Assembly (NCBI GenBank): GCA_015501585.1
Contig: JADNRY010000371.1
Span: 1-59,573, forward strand
Reading direction: 5' to 3'
DNA length: 59,573 nucleotides
Source of the DNA: Rhodocollybia butyracea
Taxonomy: Eukaryota > Basidiomycota > Agaricomycetes > Agaricales > Omphalotaceae
The notes beneath the pieces are model-generated. The model worked only from the letters and a program-made list of their open reading frames with translations, made no database searches and had not been told where the DNA came from. Made by a program: the position numbers and the translations under genes. This document shows positions 21,862-32,819 of the stretch, in pieces. Each line of letters starts with the position of its first letter. The stretch's first letter is position 1.

Positions 21862-22744
21862 ACCTTGAAAATGTCTAGCTGTCCCCAAATTATTCCGCCG
21901 GTGTCATTTTGTGCTTTCGAGCATACTGTCGAAGCGCAAAGAATTTTAAATTCGGCCGTAATCTGACAATTACTACTAATAAAATAATATCATACAAGCT
22001 TGCCAGTACTCAGAGTCCGACAAGGCGGACGGCTTCTTCCTGTACCAGAGGCCGGAGAGCATCCCTAAGATAAATTTGATGTCTTGACTTTAATCAGTTG
22101 GTGAGAGGACCAAAGTAGCTACTCTGTATAACCTTCCGCTGATCCTACCAAAAAACTCAGAACTTTCTTGCACTTCCATGCTCTTCACAAATGGCAATTT
22201 TTAAATCAGAACAATCAGAAAAATGTCCATCCCAAACAGGGTTTCATTGAGGGTGGATTTAAGAATCACACTCCGGGGGTGGACTCAGAGGAAAGTGACC
22301 GGTATGGTTTTCGTTACTTAGTTTTGTCAAAGTGTACTATGTACTTGTTGTTTTTTCTCCCCCAGCACGCTGCAGTCTACCTTCCTCTTTGCGGTTGAGC
22401 TCGCTGTAGCGTGGCTGTGCGGGGCCGGCTGTTCCTCATGGGACCAGGTGGGACCCCGCCTTAGGGCGGAGCCGAGTACTAATTTATCTATCTATCTATC
22501 AAGCAATCACGCAACCAATCACGCAACCAACACACAACTGAAGCAAACTAATTTCCTTGAAGTCACCGATTATGGGAGCCGGCTTGAACTTGGCTCGAAC
22601 ATATCCGCACTTCCACCAATATATCCTATATACGTAGAAAATTATCATACCTCATCTTGACCTCACCCCGCCGCCACTCTATGGGTAAAGTACTACAGTG
22701 GAGTTACGGTGAATGCTAGTGGCGTTCCATTGCAAACTTGAAGG
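21862..22744. other. Intergenic upstream of the terpene synthase
   Basis: No supported gene. A short (TCTA)n run at 22486-22500 is followed by a CAATCACGCAAC direct repeat at about 22503-22526. A GC-rich segment just before (22420-22470) could be the end of a SINE or LINE with a microsatellite tail, but no second copy is present in the window. Confidence 0.3.
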
Positions 22745-22750
22745 TATAAA
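22745..22750 (+). promoter_or_regulatory. TATA box of the sesquiterpene synthase
   Basis: TATAAA within GGTATAAAAGG lies 37 bases before the ATG at 22787. Spacing fits a short 5' untranslated leader. Confidence 0.5.
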
Positions 22751-22786
22751 AGGCCTTAAGTTGAAAATGCACCTCCAACTACAACA

Positions 22787-24051
22787 ATGGACGCTTCTGA
22801 AGATATCGACTCCTTGACTACTTTCTTGATGCCAAACTTAGAGGAGGCGGTTTCTATTTTCCCCGACAATGGCATGAATCCTCATTACAATGAAATTCAG
22901 CCACAGGCTCGAGAATGGATCAATCGTTTCAGTAAAACGGTATATGGTCCCAAGATGCAGGCATTCATGGACAGTTGCAATTTTGAAATTCTCGGCACCT
23001 TCTGTTATCCTTACGCAGACAAGGATGGCTTGCGCGCAGCTATGGACCTTGTAAGCTTGATTGATATAAAGTATACTATGTCATCAAACCATGGATTAAC
23101 CCTTTCTATCACAGCTTAATATTATGTGGTTATATGACGAGTACACCGATATCAAGAATGGTCGGGATGCCAGGGAAGCTGCTGTTGTTGTTCAGCATTC
23201 GTTAGGCAACCCTGAATTCGACGACAGATCATGGTTGTGTACCGTGATGAAAGAGTAAGTGAACCGCACCACTTTAAGTTTTTAATGAATTGTCCTTACT
23301 ATGGCTTGTAGTTTTAACGCGCAGCATATCAGCCGTGCTGGATCCAATAACGCTTCCCGTTTCATTGACCACTTTTGCACGTATACCACTCTTGTGGGCA
23401 GAGAGGCTGAAGTGCGTGAATTGAACGAGGTCTTAGACATTCGTGAATATATTGCCATGCGCCGGGAGATTAGTGGTGTTCGTACAGCCTTTGATCCCAC
23501 CGAGTATTGCTTGAATGTCAATCTCGCCCCAGACATTTACAATGACCCAGTCTTCATCAGCGGATATGATGCTGCCATGGATCTCATCTGCTGGGCCAAT
23601 GTAAGTAAATCTGAAGCTTTTTCTGAGTGTTAATGCCAACTGGTTCTCTTCAATCAACAGGATCTTTATTCATACAACATGGAACAAGCCAAGCAACACG
23701 GTAGCGCTAACATTGTCACAGTCATTATGAAGACAAAGAAATTGGATCTCCAGGCTGCTGTGGACTTTTTAGGCGGATACTTCGAGTCTTTGGTTAGTCA
23801 GTGGTACATGGCCAGGATGGCCCTTGGGATTCGACCTGGGAAGGAGTATCGTGACGCTGTTCGTGTCCTCGACGCATTTGGTGACTGGGTTCGTGGAAAT
23901 GTCATGTGCGCTCCTAACTCTTTGCCAGACTAGATTCTGATCTCTCTTTAGATGGAGTTTCACAACTGAGAGGTATTTTGGAGTAAACAACGATGTTATC
24001 AGGAAAACGCGCTTTGTGACTCTCAACAAGCCGTTTTTGTGGTACCGTTGA
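22787..24051 (+). CDS. Sesquiterpene synthase (class I terpene cyclase)
   Basis: Cyclises farnesyl diphosphate to a sesquiterpene with Mg2+; cytosolic secondary metabolism. Five exons (22787-23050, 23115-23254, 23312-23600, 23661-23905, 23952-24051) give 345 aa, the usual length. The metal-binding motif is DEYTD (Asp96-Asp100) after IMWLY, an acidic variant of DDxxD. The NSE motif is NDLYSYNME (Asn231-Glu239). The diphosphate sensor Arg lies in AMRREISG, and the C-terminal RY pair is in TTERYFG (Arg320-Tyr321). The last intron must be spliced at 23906: reading through gives an early stop and loses RY. No other pathway genes (P450, dehydrogenase) are next to it, so no cluster is visible here. 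A Helentron begins 24 nt after the stop and may affect 3' processing. The exact product cannot be read from sequence. Confidence 0.9.
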
Positions 24052-24074
24052 TTTGGCAGATTAGTACTACTTAT

Positions 24075-24775
24075 CGTTAACGCCGTGCGTTGTTGCCACA
24101 CGGCAAGTCCCCGACTCTGAGCTTCCGCATATCTGGGCTTGGCTGTCAGACTTTCTTATTTGGAGAGTACACCTAAAAAGTATTAGTGTTTTTACTTAGG
24201 GGAATTATTTCGTGTGTTCACCAATGGTATTATATTCTTATCTTATTGCCCATAGATCTGGAGGAGCCAAAGCGTTCGTTATTGTTACAGCGTACTACAT
24301 TAAGTGGAACCAATAAATTGAGGAATGAAACTACAGTTTGAAGTTGGTTGGAGTGGAATGTGAATAGTTTGATGTGTTTCCGTCCACCTTGGATTACAGT
24401 TATCGCGGTAGTTGAAAAGAATTACATGATGCAGATAACTCTGGGACGATTGACACAAATATCTTCCAGGTACAAGTGTAGTAGCGCTTCTAGTAATAAA
24501 GTCAAGCTAGTGGCGGCAAAGTATTAGGGAGCTCACCTATTCATCGTCTGTACAGTACTTCTTTCTGCCATAGTTCGGAACGGCCTGTTTGCGGGCAAAG
24601 GCACTGAACCGACGGACGAAATCGACAGTCATTCCTAGTTTGGCGACTATGAAACGAATCGCCGACAGCGTCATCCAATCAGTGTGTGAAGTATTGCGTC
24701 ATGGCAGAAATCTGAAGGATCAGATAAAAAACGAGGTTCACAAGACCCTCTCTTCCCTTCGGTCAGAGTCGGGGA
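24075..24775 (-). mobile_element. Short non-autonomous Helentron (copy 2)
   Basis: In minus orientation it starts TCCCCGACTCTGACCGAAGG (from 24775 leftward) and ends with the internal inverse AGTCGGGGA (24108-24116), a stem-loop GCCGTG..CACGGC (24082-24104) and GTTAAC near 24075. The terminal 37 bases match the Rep-encoding copy at 6455 with one difference. It is about 700 bp long with no Rep frame. Its 3' end abuts the terpene synthase and its 5' end abuts the LARP7-like pseudogene. Confidence 0.75.
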
Positions 24776-24785
24776 TAATTAGTAT

Positions 24786-25560
24786 CAAGCGCTGATGCGC
24801 TTATACCTTTGACTATTAGACGCCTGTCCTTTTGTTCTCCTCCAAATATATGTCAAGAATCATACCACGTAAAGTTGGCAAGGACCAGCGACGCTTTTTC
24901 CGTCTCGCGAAAGCACAACTGTGCACCTAGCTATCTTAGTAGCACTTTCCTTGTCAGAATATGCATTCAGGGCGTATGGAAACCTATAGAGTACAGAAGA
25001 ATGTAAGTGAACTCGAGGTTAGTTAGAACAGTTCTTTCAGGACCAACGTGGTCAAACTGGGGCCCATCGACATCGATCATCATCAACACCTTCGGGCGCT
25101 CAGATGGATGAAGGGATGTATGAGGTCCACTCTAAGAAAAGAACAGAAAAGTTGAATCTGGAAAGTGGGTATACAAGGAATTACTGGAGAAAAGGACTAT
25201 TTATATTGTGCGTGTAGTTCTTTTCCTATGAATGAAGAACGTACACTGCATGCAAATCACCATGAATTTTGGTGCAAATAGTAAAATTATGTTAAAATTG
25301 TATGAGGTTTCATACAATTTTAACATAATCTTACTACCTTCACACATGTTTAACATAATTTTACTACTTCCACAAAAATTTATGTTGATTTGCAGGCAGT
25401 GGTACCAACACTTTTACAGGAGAATATACCTCTGTCATACCGCAGTGTCCCTGGAATATATCACTTCATTCGCAGTATCCACCCACCTTCGAATTTCGCC
25501 TCTCTTCCTAACGTCCAGCCCATTCCAGCGAATATCTTTCCTGTCACATCACTGCTCCAC
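24786..25560 (+). pseudogene. Partial decayed copy of the LARP7-like gene
   Basis: Sequence parallels 16330-17200 of the intact gene: the leader (GCGCTTAT..TTAGACGC), the start region (ATACCACGTAAAGTTGGC), the first exon end (AGAAGAATGTAAGT), the SGPTWSN-coding block, the second intron donor region, and exon 3 up to about 25550. Most of the middle of exon 1 and the 3' half of the protein are missing. Many substitutions and frameshifts are present, including a TAG inside the block matching SLSDYALWADGDL. A small inverted-repeat element is inserted in its second intron. The copy is shorter and much more mutated than the 16.4-kb gene, so that one is the functional copy. Confidence 0.8.
25250..25397. 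mobile_element. Small palindromic MITE in the pseudogene intron
   Basis: Two 26-bp arms, 25280-25305 and 25310-25335, pair with one mismatch around a 4-base loop. A third copy of TTTAACATAATTTTACTA follows at about 25350. The outermost ends also pair (TGCAAATCACCAT against the inverse of AATTTATGTTGATTTGCA). It is absent from the parent intron at 17020-17071. No clear target duplication. Confidence 0.6.
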
Positions 25561-25589
25561 AGCTATGACATCATTGCATAGCCTCTTTA

Positions 25590-26160
25590 CATCAATGACT
25601 CAATATCAGTCATTACACAGCCAGATATCTGAGTCAACTACGGTTCCGCATACATGACTCAATATTAGTCATTGCACAGCATTACATAGTCAGACTGACT
25701 CATCCGCAGTATTTCCGCAGTTACGACTCAAATTTAGTCATTCCGCAGCATTTCCAAACTAGTACACATTGCACAGTATATAAGTAGTCTAGATTTACCA
25801 ATGTACGTGAGACGTATTATTTTTCTTAAATCCAAACCCCCACTTGTTTGCTGTTATCACTTGTGTGAATCACCAGACCAACTCATTGTATCTTGTTGAG
25901 CTATCTCCAAGCTACAATACACATTTTTAATTGCCACTTGTTGAGCTATCTCCGAGTTGCAACTTCCTATTACTTGTTGAGCTATCTCCGAGTATTAGAC
26001 ACCACACTCACTACTACTTGTTGAGCCATCTCCGAGTATTAGTTCTGATTCATATTACTGCTTGTCGAGCCATCTCCGAGGGTAATCTTATTATTATTTG
26101 TCGAGCTATCTCCAAATAATAACTTCTGTGAGTTTCGTATTACAAACTAGTTACTAACTT
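25590..26160 (+). repeat. LTR-like region with promoter and palindromic repeats
   Basis: Three imperfect palindromes of the form GACTCAATATTAGTCAT occur at about 25598, 25656 and 25724, each containing the Gcn4/AP-1 half-core GACTCA. A TATA box (AGTATATAAG) lies at 25776-25785. A tandem array follows. This order is typical of a retrotransposon LTR, but I could not define TG..CA ends or a target duplication. Confidence 0.35.
25892..26117 (+). repeat. Six-copy degenerate tandem array
   Basis: The core CTTGTYGAGCYATCTCCRAG recurs six times, at about 25892, 25937, 25973, 26017, 26061 and 26097, spaced 36-45 bp. Segments between cores vary. Origin unknown; downstream of a TATA box. Confidence 0.7.
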
Positions 26161-27575
26161 TACTTGAGCCTAGTTGTTTGAGTATATATTTTTTGCCTAG
26201 CGGTTTCAACAAACGGAAAGGCTTGCTCTATAATCTCATTAATTTCTCTTATCATTTTTACTGCCGAGTTACGTACTGTGAAGGTTTGGACGAGACTATT
26301 GATCGAGTCATAACACACATCTGAAGAGCTGAGCTTGTGAGAAGGGGCAGATCTATGGGCATTGTGTTGTGGATAAAACTATTGAGAAACCCCAATTTTT
26401 GCAGAAACCCAGGGTTGCTCCGGAAACCCTCTCGAAAAGTCACTGATGGGGTTTCTGGTAGCCGGCCGGTGACCGCCCGTGCGCTTCTAGCGCTTGTCTA
26501 GCGCTAGTCCGACAACCTTCGACGCGAGAGTTAGTCGCAGCGGCCTAGAAGGTCTAGAATATATTGGGACTTACAGTTTACTGACAACACAAAGACTTGG
26601 GGGCCTTACAGATAGTAGCTCTTGACAAAAGCAGAGAGCTCAGAGAAAACTTTGTAGTACATACTTATACTATGTACACGAAATAGAACTCAAAAAATCA
26701 GCGTCCGAGAAGCTGCACTGTGTCATTCTGTGAGTCTCCGCTGACAGATTGAAACTTGAAGTTTTCAGCTATACAATCACTGAGTCAATGGCAACATTTC
26801 ACTTGCGATCTTACGAGTTGAAAAATCTCGGGGAACGCAGTTCTTGCGCAGTTCAGGACCCAGGCGACTCGGAGTCCATGAATCACTGCAAATCTGTGAA
26901 CGTAGGCAGACTCAACCTCGCAAGCGAGCTTAACTTAGAGTCTGCACAAAGTCACGCCATGTCATCCGGACCTCGATTTTGCGTTATCAAATTTCCTTTT
27001 ATATCGAAATACCATAATTGGAAGTGGGCGTTTCACGGGCGCTCGGATCTGCTCTTTAATTTTCACCTCATTCTTCCATTCAAAACGTATAGCATGCTAT
27101 TTTACTCTTGAATTGTTATACCTGTAAAGGTTTGGTGGTCCTGTGGACTAGTATAAGGCTCGTAGATACTGTATATTGCAGTATCGAGTGATGGGATAAG
27201 GTTAAGATACACCGTTATCTAATAATAACCGGCCCGGATATCTCGGGCTCGACTAGGTCACTTCCTCTAGGTTTAACATGAATATGGTTTTCTTATCAGT
27301 ATCCGTGTATATACTGGGCAGTAGCATCACCCATTGAAGGGCGCTCCTTGATCTCGTAACACCACCATCACGAGTTTTTCCCACACTACCAGTGGCAAGG
27401 TCGGTTTCGGTCTCTCTCTCTCGACGCCCTAGTGGTTCCTCGGAACTATCTAAACGGTGTCAAGTTGAGCTGCCATCCGAGTACTACAATTCAGAGCCCC
27501 AAAGAAGACTCCTCGTCTACCTTAGCTAGCTACGAAGCGGCTCAGTGGCAACCGACCACACCATAAATAGGCCCT
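26160..27575. other. Intergenic, no recognised gene
   Basis: Only short frames without recognisable domains. Scattered LTR-like text (CT-rich and hairpin-forming segments near 26450-26560 and 27180-27260) but no paired repeats. Confidence 0.35.
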
Positions 27576-27580
27576 CAAAG

Positions 27581-27746
27581 TGTTGGTTAATGAAGACCCC
27601 TAGACTCTTAGATGGCTCTGAGATGGCTCTGAGATGGTGGTTCAAGACTACTATTAGATCGTTATCAAGGGTTGTAGTTACACATCATTTGTATATATGT
27701 GTTTGTCCACAGCCTCGATTGAGCAGCCCAGGATAAATATCCAACA
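27581..27746 (-). repeat. Copia 3' LTR
   Basis: 166 bp, TGTTGG..CCAACA, nearly identical to 30114-30279. Contains an internal 11-bp tandem copy (GATGGCTCTGA twice). Confidence 0.88.
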
Positions 27747-27756
27747 CTCCCCCTCT

Positions 27757-29039
27757 GCGAAACAAAGAGAGCTCCCCCTAAGCTATAAATATAATCAAGC
27801 ATGAAAATCAATATACTCCTCCTCTTCAAAGGGTGGACAAGTAGGATGAGCAGAAAAACCATAAGTATCAATAGGAGCAATGAAATGTGAAGAGATGTTA
27901 TTGGGAGGATTGTGAGTGATGTGCGCAGTGTCATATGTGCGGTTAAGACACCAGTGCTTGACTTCCTCTGGCATGTCCTTGACACAGTTAGAAGCCTTGT
28001 GCGATGATATGGCCCAGATTTGTTTGGGCATAAAACATGCAGTATATGCGTGTTTTTGGCACCAAGTCATGCTGTATTAGAGATATGCACTGTACAAAGT
28101 ATTCTAGAATCCGCCGTTACCGCGCGGCATCATTAAAAGACACAGATGTTAATTGTTGATGACATCAAAACTGAGTCTCGGCAACAGAACACAGTTGTAA
28201 TCAATGATAGTGCAAAGAATACTGAAACCCACCACAAATATGACTTATATTCAGACTATTGAAGCGATCCAAAGGTATCTTATTACAACTAGAAGACTAC
28301 TAGACAGAAGGAACAGGTATCAACGTTAACCGGTCCAAACGGGACTTCCCATCAGAAATTGATGTGAGGAGATTAATACATCGCCGACCCCGAGGAGATT
28401 GATGCGTGGAGATTGATGTGCCGAGGTTCCGGGATCATTCCAAGATCATGCCGCGGCGTCCCGCAGATTTAAGACAGCGCGTGAAATAAATATTTCATGC
28501 GCTATTTATTGAATAATAAGAGCATATGTACTCCCGCACAACCCGTATGGTGTATTTTACACTGTGATATTGAGATACAGTATATAAGAAGGTGTCCCCC
28601 ACGAAATAGAGGCAAGCACTTTCCTCCCCCCATTCCTGTTACAGGGTTGGTGTGGTTGGTTTGTGTCTTCTAGTGACAAGTGCACATTAAACAAGAGTAC
28701 AAGTTAAATGAAATAAGAAAGTATAAAGAAAGAAAACCAAAGTCCTCAGTAACTACCTTATGCTCCAGAAAGTTAATAGCAGTGAGAGTGTTGTGAGTAG
28801 CGCATACTCTCTCTGTCAATTGTACTTTTAGTGTAAAGTCTAAGTTCAGGCAATTGAAAGATAAAGATTAAAGCATGCCCGAGTTTGTTAGAATCTCGAG
28901 ACAGAAAATCTATCACAACCTTGTAAATATGATGCAGATGTATGTACTTGCAATAAGAATTCTGATCTGTTCAATGATAACCCCCTTGAACTCATGTTAG
29001 TCTTTGGTGTGTGTTGGTGTTGGTGTGAGGTATTCAGCT
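27757..29039 (-). other. Non-gag interior of the Copia element
   Basis: No pol domain in any frame. A 91-codon frame (27795-28070) reads well but is unrecognised. At 28479-28504 is a near-perfect palindrome (GCGCGTGAAATA / TATTTCATGCGC), and at about 28578 a TATA box (CAGTATATAAG), so a nested LTR-like piece is possible. Its ends could not be fixed. Confidence 0.4.
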
Positions 29040-29972
29040 TCATAGTAGCATTTTATGCATAGCCCAGAGTCGGCATATCAGCGACATACCTCCACAACGG
29101 TGACAGCCATCCATAGACATATCGCACCAGCGATTTCCGCGACTGTCTATAAATCCTTGTCCATCTTCATGGCCGCTTCCATTGGAAGCTCCCCCTCTTC
29201 CTCCCCCTCTACCACTAAAACTTTCCCTAGTACCAGATCCATTCCGACTTCCTCCTTTACTTCCCTTTTGGAAAGCTGTAGCATAAGCATGAGCAGCCTC
29301 TACATGGGAGGATGGTTCAGACGGGTTATTAATCCCATCTAAAATTTCATCGGCTCTCTTCTCAGGGTCAAATGAAACCATAGCACTCTCAAGAACAGTG
29401 CGGCAGGTTTTAAGATTGGGCTCGCCAGTAGGTTGGGCGAGAAGAGATGTTTTCCAGGCCTCGAATGATGAATGAAGGTTCTGGAGCATGATATCCTTGT
29501 GATAACTATCAGAGATTGTTTCACCGGAAGGGAGTAGTGCCTGAAGACGAGCACGCATATCATCCAAAGCATCAAGATAGACTTTGGTTGGTTTAAGCGG
29601 ATCATGCATAATGCGGTGATAGGCAGCACGTGTAGCTGAACGTGAGGAAAATGATGATTTTTCAAAATAGGAGACAAGTGCACTCCAGATTTCGGAAGCA
29701 TTTGTCTTATCCTTGTAGATGTTTCGGCAGTCTCGATTAGTGAGGGATTTAATGATGGACGCAGCCTGTGAGTTGAGTCGATCCCATTCCTTGGCATCAG
29801 CAGCCTCTGATGGACGTGAAGTCAACCCTGTGGCAATCTTGGCGCTCTGACCATCTGCACTAAGCACCATTTGCAGAACATCCTCTTTCCAGTTGCTCCA
29901 GTCATCAGCATTTGTAGTGGAAAGTAGGGGAATGTTCCTTCCAAGATTAAGAAGAGCTGAAAGTGTGGCCAT
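29040..29972 (-). CDS. Copia Gag polyprotein fragment
   Basis: An ATG-started frame of 310 aa. The central part resembles Copia Gag (UBN2-type capsid): WSNWKEDVLQMVLSADGQ, then AKEWDRLNSQAASIIKSL, then NASEIWSALVSYFEKSSF and LDDMRARLQALLPSGETI. A Gly/Ser/Arg-rich linker (GRGGGRGGASNG) precedes a start of a CCHC knuckle, CHRCGG, which breaks off: the final His and Cys are out of frame. Assembly of particles in trans may still be possible, but nucleic-acid binding by the knuckle is probably lost. No pol follows. Confidence 0.8.
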   Translation of the reverse strand: MATLSALLNLGRNIPLLSTTNADDWSNWKEDVLQMVLSADGQSAKIATGLTSRPSEAADAKEWDRLNSQAASIIKSLTNRDCRNIYKDKTNASEIWSALVSYFEKSSFSSRSATRAAYHRIMHDPLKPTKVYLDALDDMRARLQALLPSGETISDSYHKDIMLQNLHSSFEAWKTSLLAQPTGEPNLKTCRTVLESAMVSFDPEKRADEILDGINNPSEPSSHVEAAHAYATAFQKGSKGGSRNGSGTRESFSGRGGGRGGASNGSGHEDGQGFIDSRGNRWCDMSMDGCHRCGGMSLICRLWAMHKMLL

Positions 29973-30101
29973 AGTGAATGAATATGAGTCGTTGAAAAGG
30001 GATTGGGGATGGGATGATGAAATGAGTGAGATTGAGTGATTGGGTGAAAAGTAAAACTCCTAGATGATGAATAAAACTCCTAGATGTATAGTGTGGACAC
30101 G

Positions 30102-30113
30102 GGGCCCATAACC
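30102..30113 (-). promoter_or_regulatory. Primer binding site, half-tRNA-iMet type
   Basis: Read on the minus strand, GGTTATGGGCCC directly follows the 5' LTR. It is complementary to the initiator tRNA anticodon stem-loop (GGGCUCAUAACC) with one mismatch or G-U pair. Copia/Ty5-type elements are known to prime from such cleaved half-tRNAs. Confidence 0.6.
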
Positions 30114-30279
30114 TGTTGGTTAATGAAGACTCCTAGACTCTTAGATGGCTCTGAGATGGCTCTGAGATGGTGGTTCAAGACTACTATTAGATCGTTATCA
30201 AGGGTTGTAGTTACACATCATTTGTATATATGTGTTTGTCCACAGCCTCGATTGAGCAGCCCAGGATAAATATCCAACA
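30114..30279 (-). repeat. Copia 5' LTR
   Basis: 166 bp, TGTTGG..CCAACA. The partner copy differs by CCCCTAG versus CTCCTAG near the left edge. Confidence 0.88.
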
Positions 30280-30695
30280 CAAAGAGCCTTTGTCGCGTTT
30301 TTGTACTAAACCAGATTGGAATTTCTCTTCACATGGATTGTGATGACATCACTTACCAGCGCTAGCCGCCACGTATTCCAAATTGACGCTTTGGCGCTAA
30401 CAGGAAGTCTTCGTTTCGTCCGAGCCTCCTTCCTCGTTTCTTCCCCTCGCCCCTCACATATACTCAACCACTTCCTTTTAGAATAATCTTACAGCAACTG
30501 CTGGTCTCTCTTACTTATACAGCTACCATGGAATCGATTGCCTCATTGAACTCGAAGTTTTGATGTGACTCTGTGATCATAACAAGGGTGTGATTGTCCA
30601 GGACAAAGAGAATTACGAACTACCTCGCCACCTACCCAAACGATCCTCGATCCTTTTGCCTACCAACAACACAACCTCACACATCTCTGTCCAAC

Positions 30696-32819
30696 ATGTC
30701 TATCATCCAATCTCCCTCTTCCGATGGGTTCACGACTGTCATCCGTCGCGCCGCGTCTCTGCCTCCCACCTCCCCCAGGAAAGTCTTGACCGCCATCGCC
30801 ACTTCTGACGGGGTAGATGCCAGCATCCACTCCCCTCATTCCGCTAATCACTTTGCCATGCTCGAGCCAATTGGTGAAAACATAGCCAAATCCAACGACA
30901 ACCATAGCAACGAGCCGGCTGCGCCTGCTCCCAACCCGACCGTCACTGATGTCGATGCTGTCCCGAACGCTACTGACACACCTACTCCCGCCGCTGCCAC
31001 CAAACCCAAGAAGAACCAGAAGCCTAACGTTACCCATGGCCAGGTCGAAGTTGCCACTACCTGTATCACCCGTAGCCGTGCCGCTTCTGCCAACGCAGAT
31101 GGCTCCACTGCTGTCCTCTCTAAGCCAGCCAACGCCGACCCGACGAAACACGTCGTACTTAGCACGAGAGCTGATAGTACCACAAAAAACAAAGGGAAAG
31201 GAAAACCCAAGGCAAAGGGTACGAGTTTTCTTATTCAACCCCTCCCACTGCAGTATCGACTGAAGTGTCGACCAGCAGAGATTACCCCTCCACCGGTCCA
31301 ATCTCCCCTGTCCCCCTCCCTCGAAGGCATCGATGATGAAGATATCTATGACCGTCACGATCCCACACCTGTTGATGAACGTTTCTTTGTCGATGCTGTC
31401 CAGGCGAAACGTACCAGTCACATCACACCCGACAATGGGGCTTGGAGCTCTGATGAAGAAGACCGCCACCTCGTCCGTGCACACCAACTCAGTGCAGCTC
31501 CTACCTATCCAGACCACCAGTCCACACCGAAACCCCCTCCCACTCACTCTCGCTCCTCCAACCTAACCTCCGAGGGCCCTATTTCTAAGAAGCGCCACGG
31601 TATGGGCGGTCGTGCTGAACCAACCTTCATTTCTAACCCCGAACCTCGCCCCCGCCTCTCTCCTCCCCCTCCCCACCAGCCCCACACCCCAATCCGCATT
31701 GAGGAAGAAGTCCCCGTCATCCGCTTCCCCTTTGGTACCTTCGACGGTCGCCCGTCCCGTCTAACCGCAATGATGGACACACTCCCTGGTGATTTTCCCT
31801 TTATCACTGGTAGGAACATTGAGGTTGTACTTGACGGCCTCGACCCTCTTCAAGCCGAGGCCTGGCGGGACACCCCAGCCAACTGAAACCCTCTTATCGC
31901 CACTGTCGCCGGCTGCAAAGGCCTCCAGCAGCCCCAGCGTGAAGCAATTATCAAGCGCTTTGTCGCTGGCCTCTTCAACATCTCCCCTGCAGACTTCGAC
32001 CTCTCATCTCCCATATGCCAGCGCAAGCCAGATGGTAGCCCCGCCAGCAACCCTGTCTCTCACCTCATCCGAGGCATTCCCCCTGACCTTTCCGCCTACC
32101 ACCTGTCCACCAACGGCCAGTTTACGATCGCGTCCGGAGGACAGGCAGTCCACATCTCGAGGCTATTTTTGCCCATTGATGGCTTCCTAGGTGTCATCGC
32201 CAATCTCTCCTTCAGGGATGATGACCTCGGAATCTCCAAATGTACTGACTTCATTCGCGATGCCATCTACAACGACAATCAGATCCGAAACCTTGTCCTC
32301 GCCAATCTGCCTGATGAAGCCACTGTAGCCCTCGACGAGGACGACCATGAGGTTCACCTTAGCGCCCAACAACAATTCTCTAACTGGGCCGGCACCATTG
32401 GCGTCCACTCTCTACGCATGGGAGCAGCCGCTATCCCGAAATCCCCTGATGTAACGGACATGTATGACCTCGAGGAGGAACTCTTCACGCAGCAGTGGCT
32501 TTTGTACTGTCGACCTGTGTGCAACTCTGTTGCTGTCCAGCTGGCCCTCACGAGGAGGATTGCAAAGCTCAACCCGGTTCACCCCTTCCGAGGACAAGCT
32601 CGCTTCACCACCAACACCTTTAAGCCCTGCTACATCTGCTTTGGTAATAGCCACCCTGTTGGCCTTTGCCCGTTCCCTCGCCTCGATGGATGGCAAGGCC
32701 CAATTCCTGGAACAAACAAGTCCAATACACCGGGGGCACCTGGGAACTCCACTCGAGGTAGGGGAGGCCATCGTGGTCGCCGTGGCGGCCGAGGAGGTAA
32801 TCGGGGAGCCCGTAAATAG
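30696..32819 (+). pseudogene. LINE ORF1 (zinc-knuckle protein) with one internal stop
   Basis: The frame from the ATG at 30696 (MSIIQSPSSDGF) is open to 32819 except for one TGA at 31884-31886. The text on both sides reads as one protein of about 707 codons. The N-terminal half is Pro/Ser/Thr-rich. The C-terminal half holds a knuckle, CYICFGNSHPVGLC (C-x2-C-x4-H-x4-C, about 32628-32670), and an RG-rich tail (GRGGHRGRRGGRGG), both suited to RNA binding. ORF1 proteins coat LINE RNA. One point change would explain the defect, so decay is mild here. Confidence 0.8.

Larger units (their letters stand above)
27576..30284 (-). mobile_element. Gag-only Copia-type LTR retrotransposon
   Basis: Two 166-bp LTRs (27581-27746 and 30114-30279) start TGTTGG and end CCAACA. 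The 5-bp target duplication CAAAG lies at 27576-27580 and 30280-30284. The gag gene is on the minus strand, so the 5' LTR is the right-hand one. A primer site matching the tRNA-iMet anticodon stem-loop follows it, and a purine tract AGAGGGGGAG precedes the 3' LTR (27747-27756). The 1.3 kb between gag and the 3' LTR holds no protease, integrase or reverse transcriptase, so it depends on partners (a TR-GAG-like structure). LTRs differ at one position on inspection, implying a fairly young insertion. Confidence 0.88.

Noticed and set aside
24589..24795. 68-codon plus-strand frame (MRAKALNRR..)
   Set aside because: Runs through the Helentron 5' terminal repeat and out of the element; its end is encoded by the conserved DNA terminus, so it is not a gene.
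28148..28690. Possible nested solo LTR in the Copia interior
   Set aside because: TATA box and palindrome are present, but no matching ends or target duplication could be found.
30660..31547. 295-codon minus-strand frame opposite LINE ORF1
   Set aside because: Shadow of the Pro/Ser-rich ORF1; the plus frame has the downstream zinc knuckle and LINE context.
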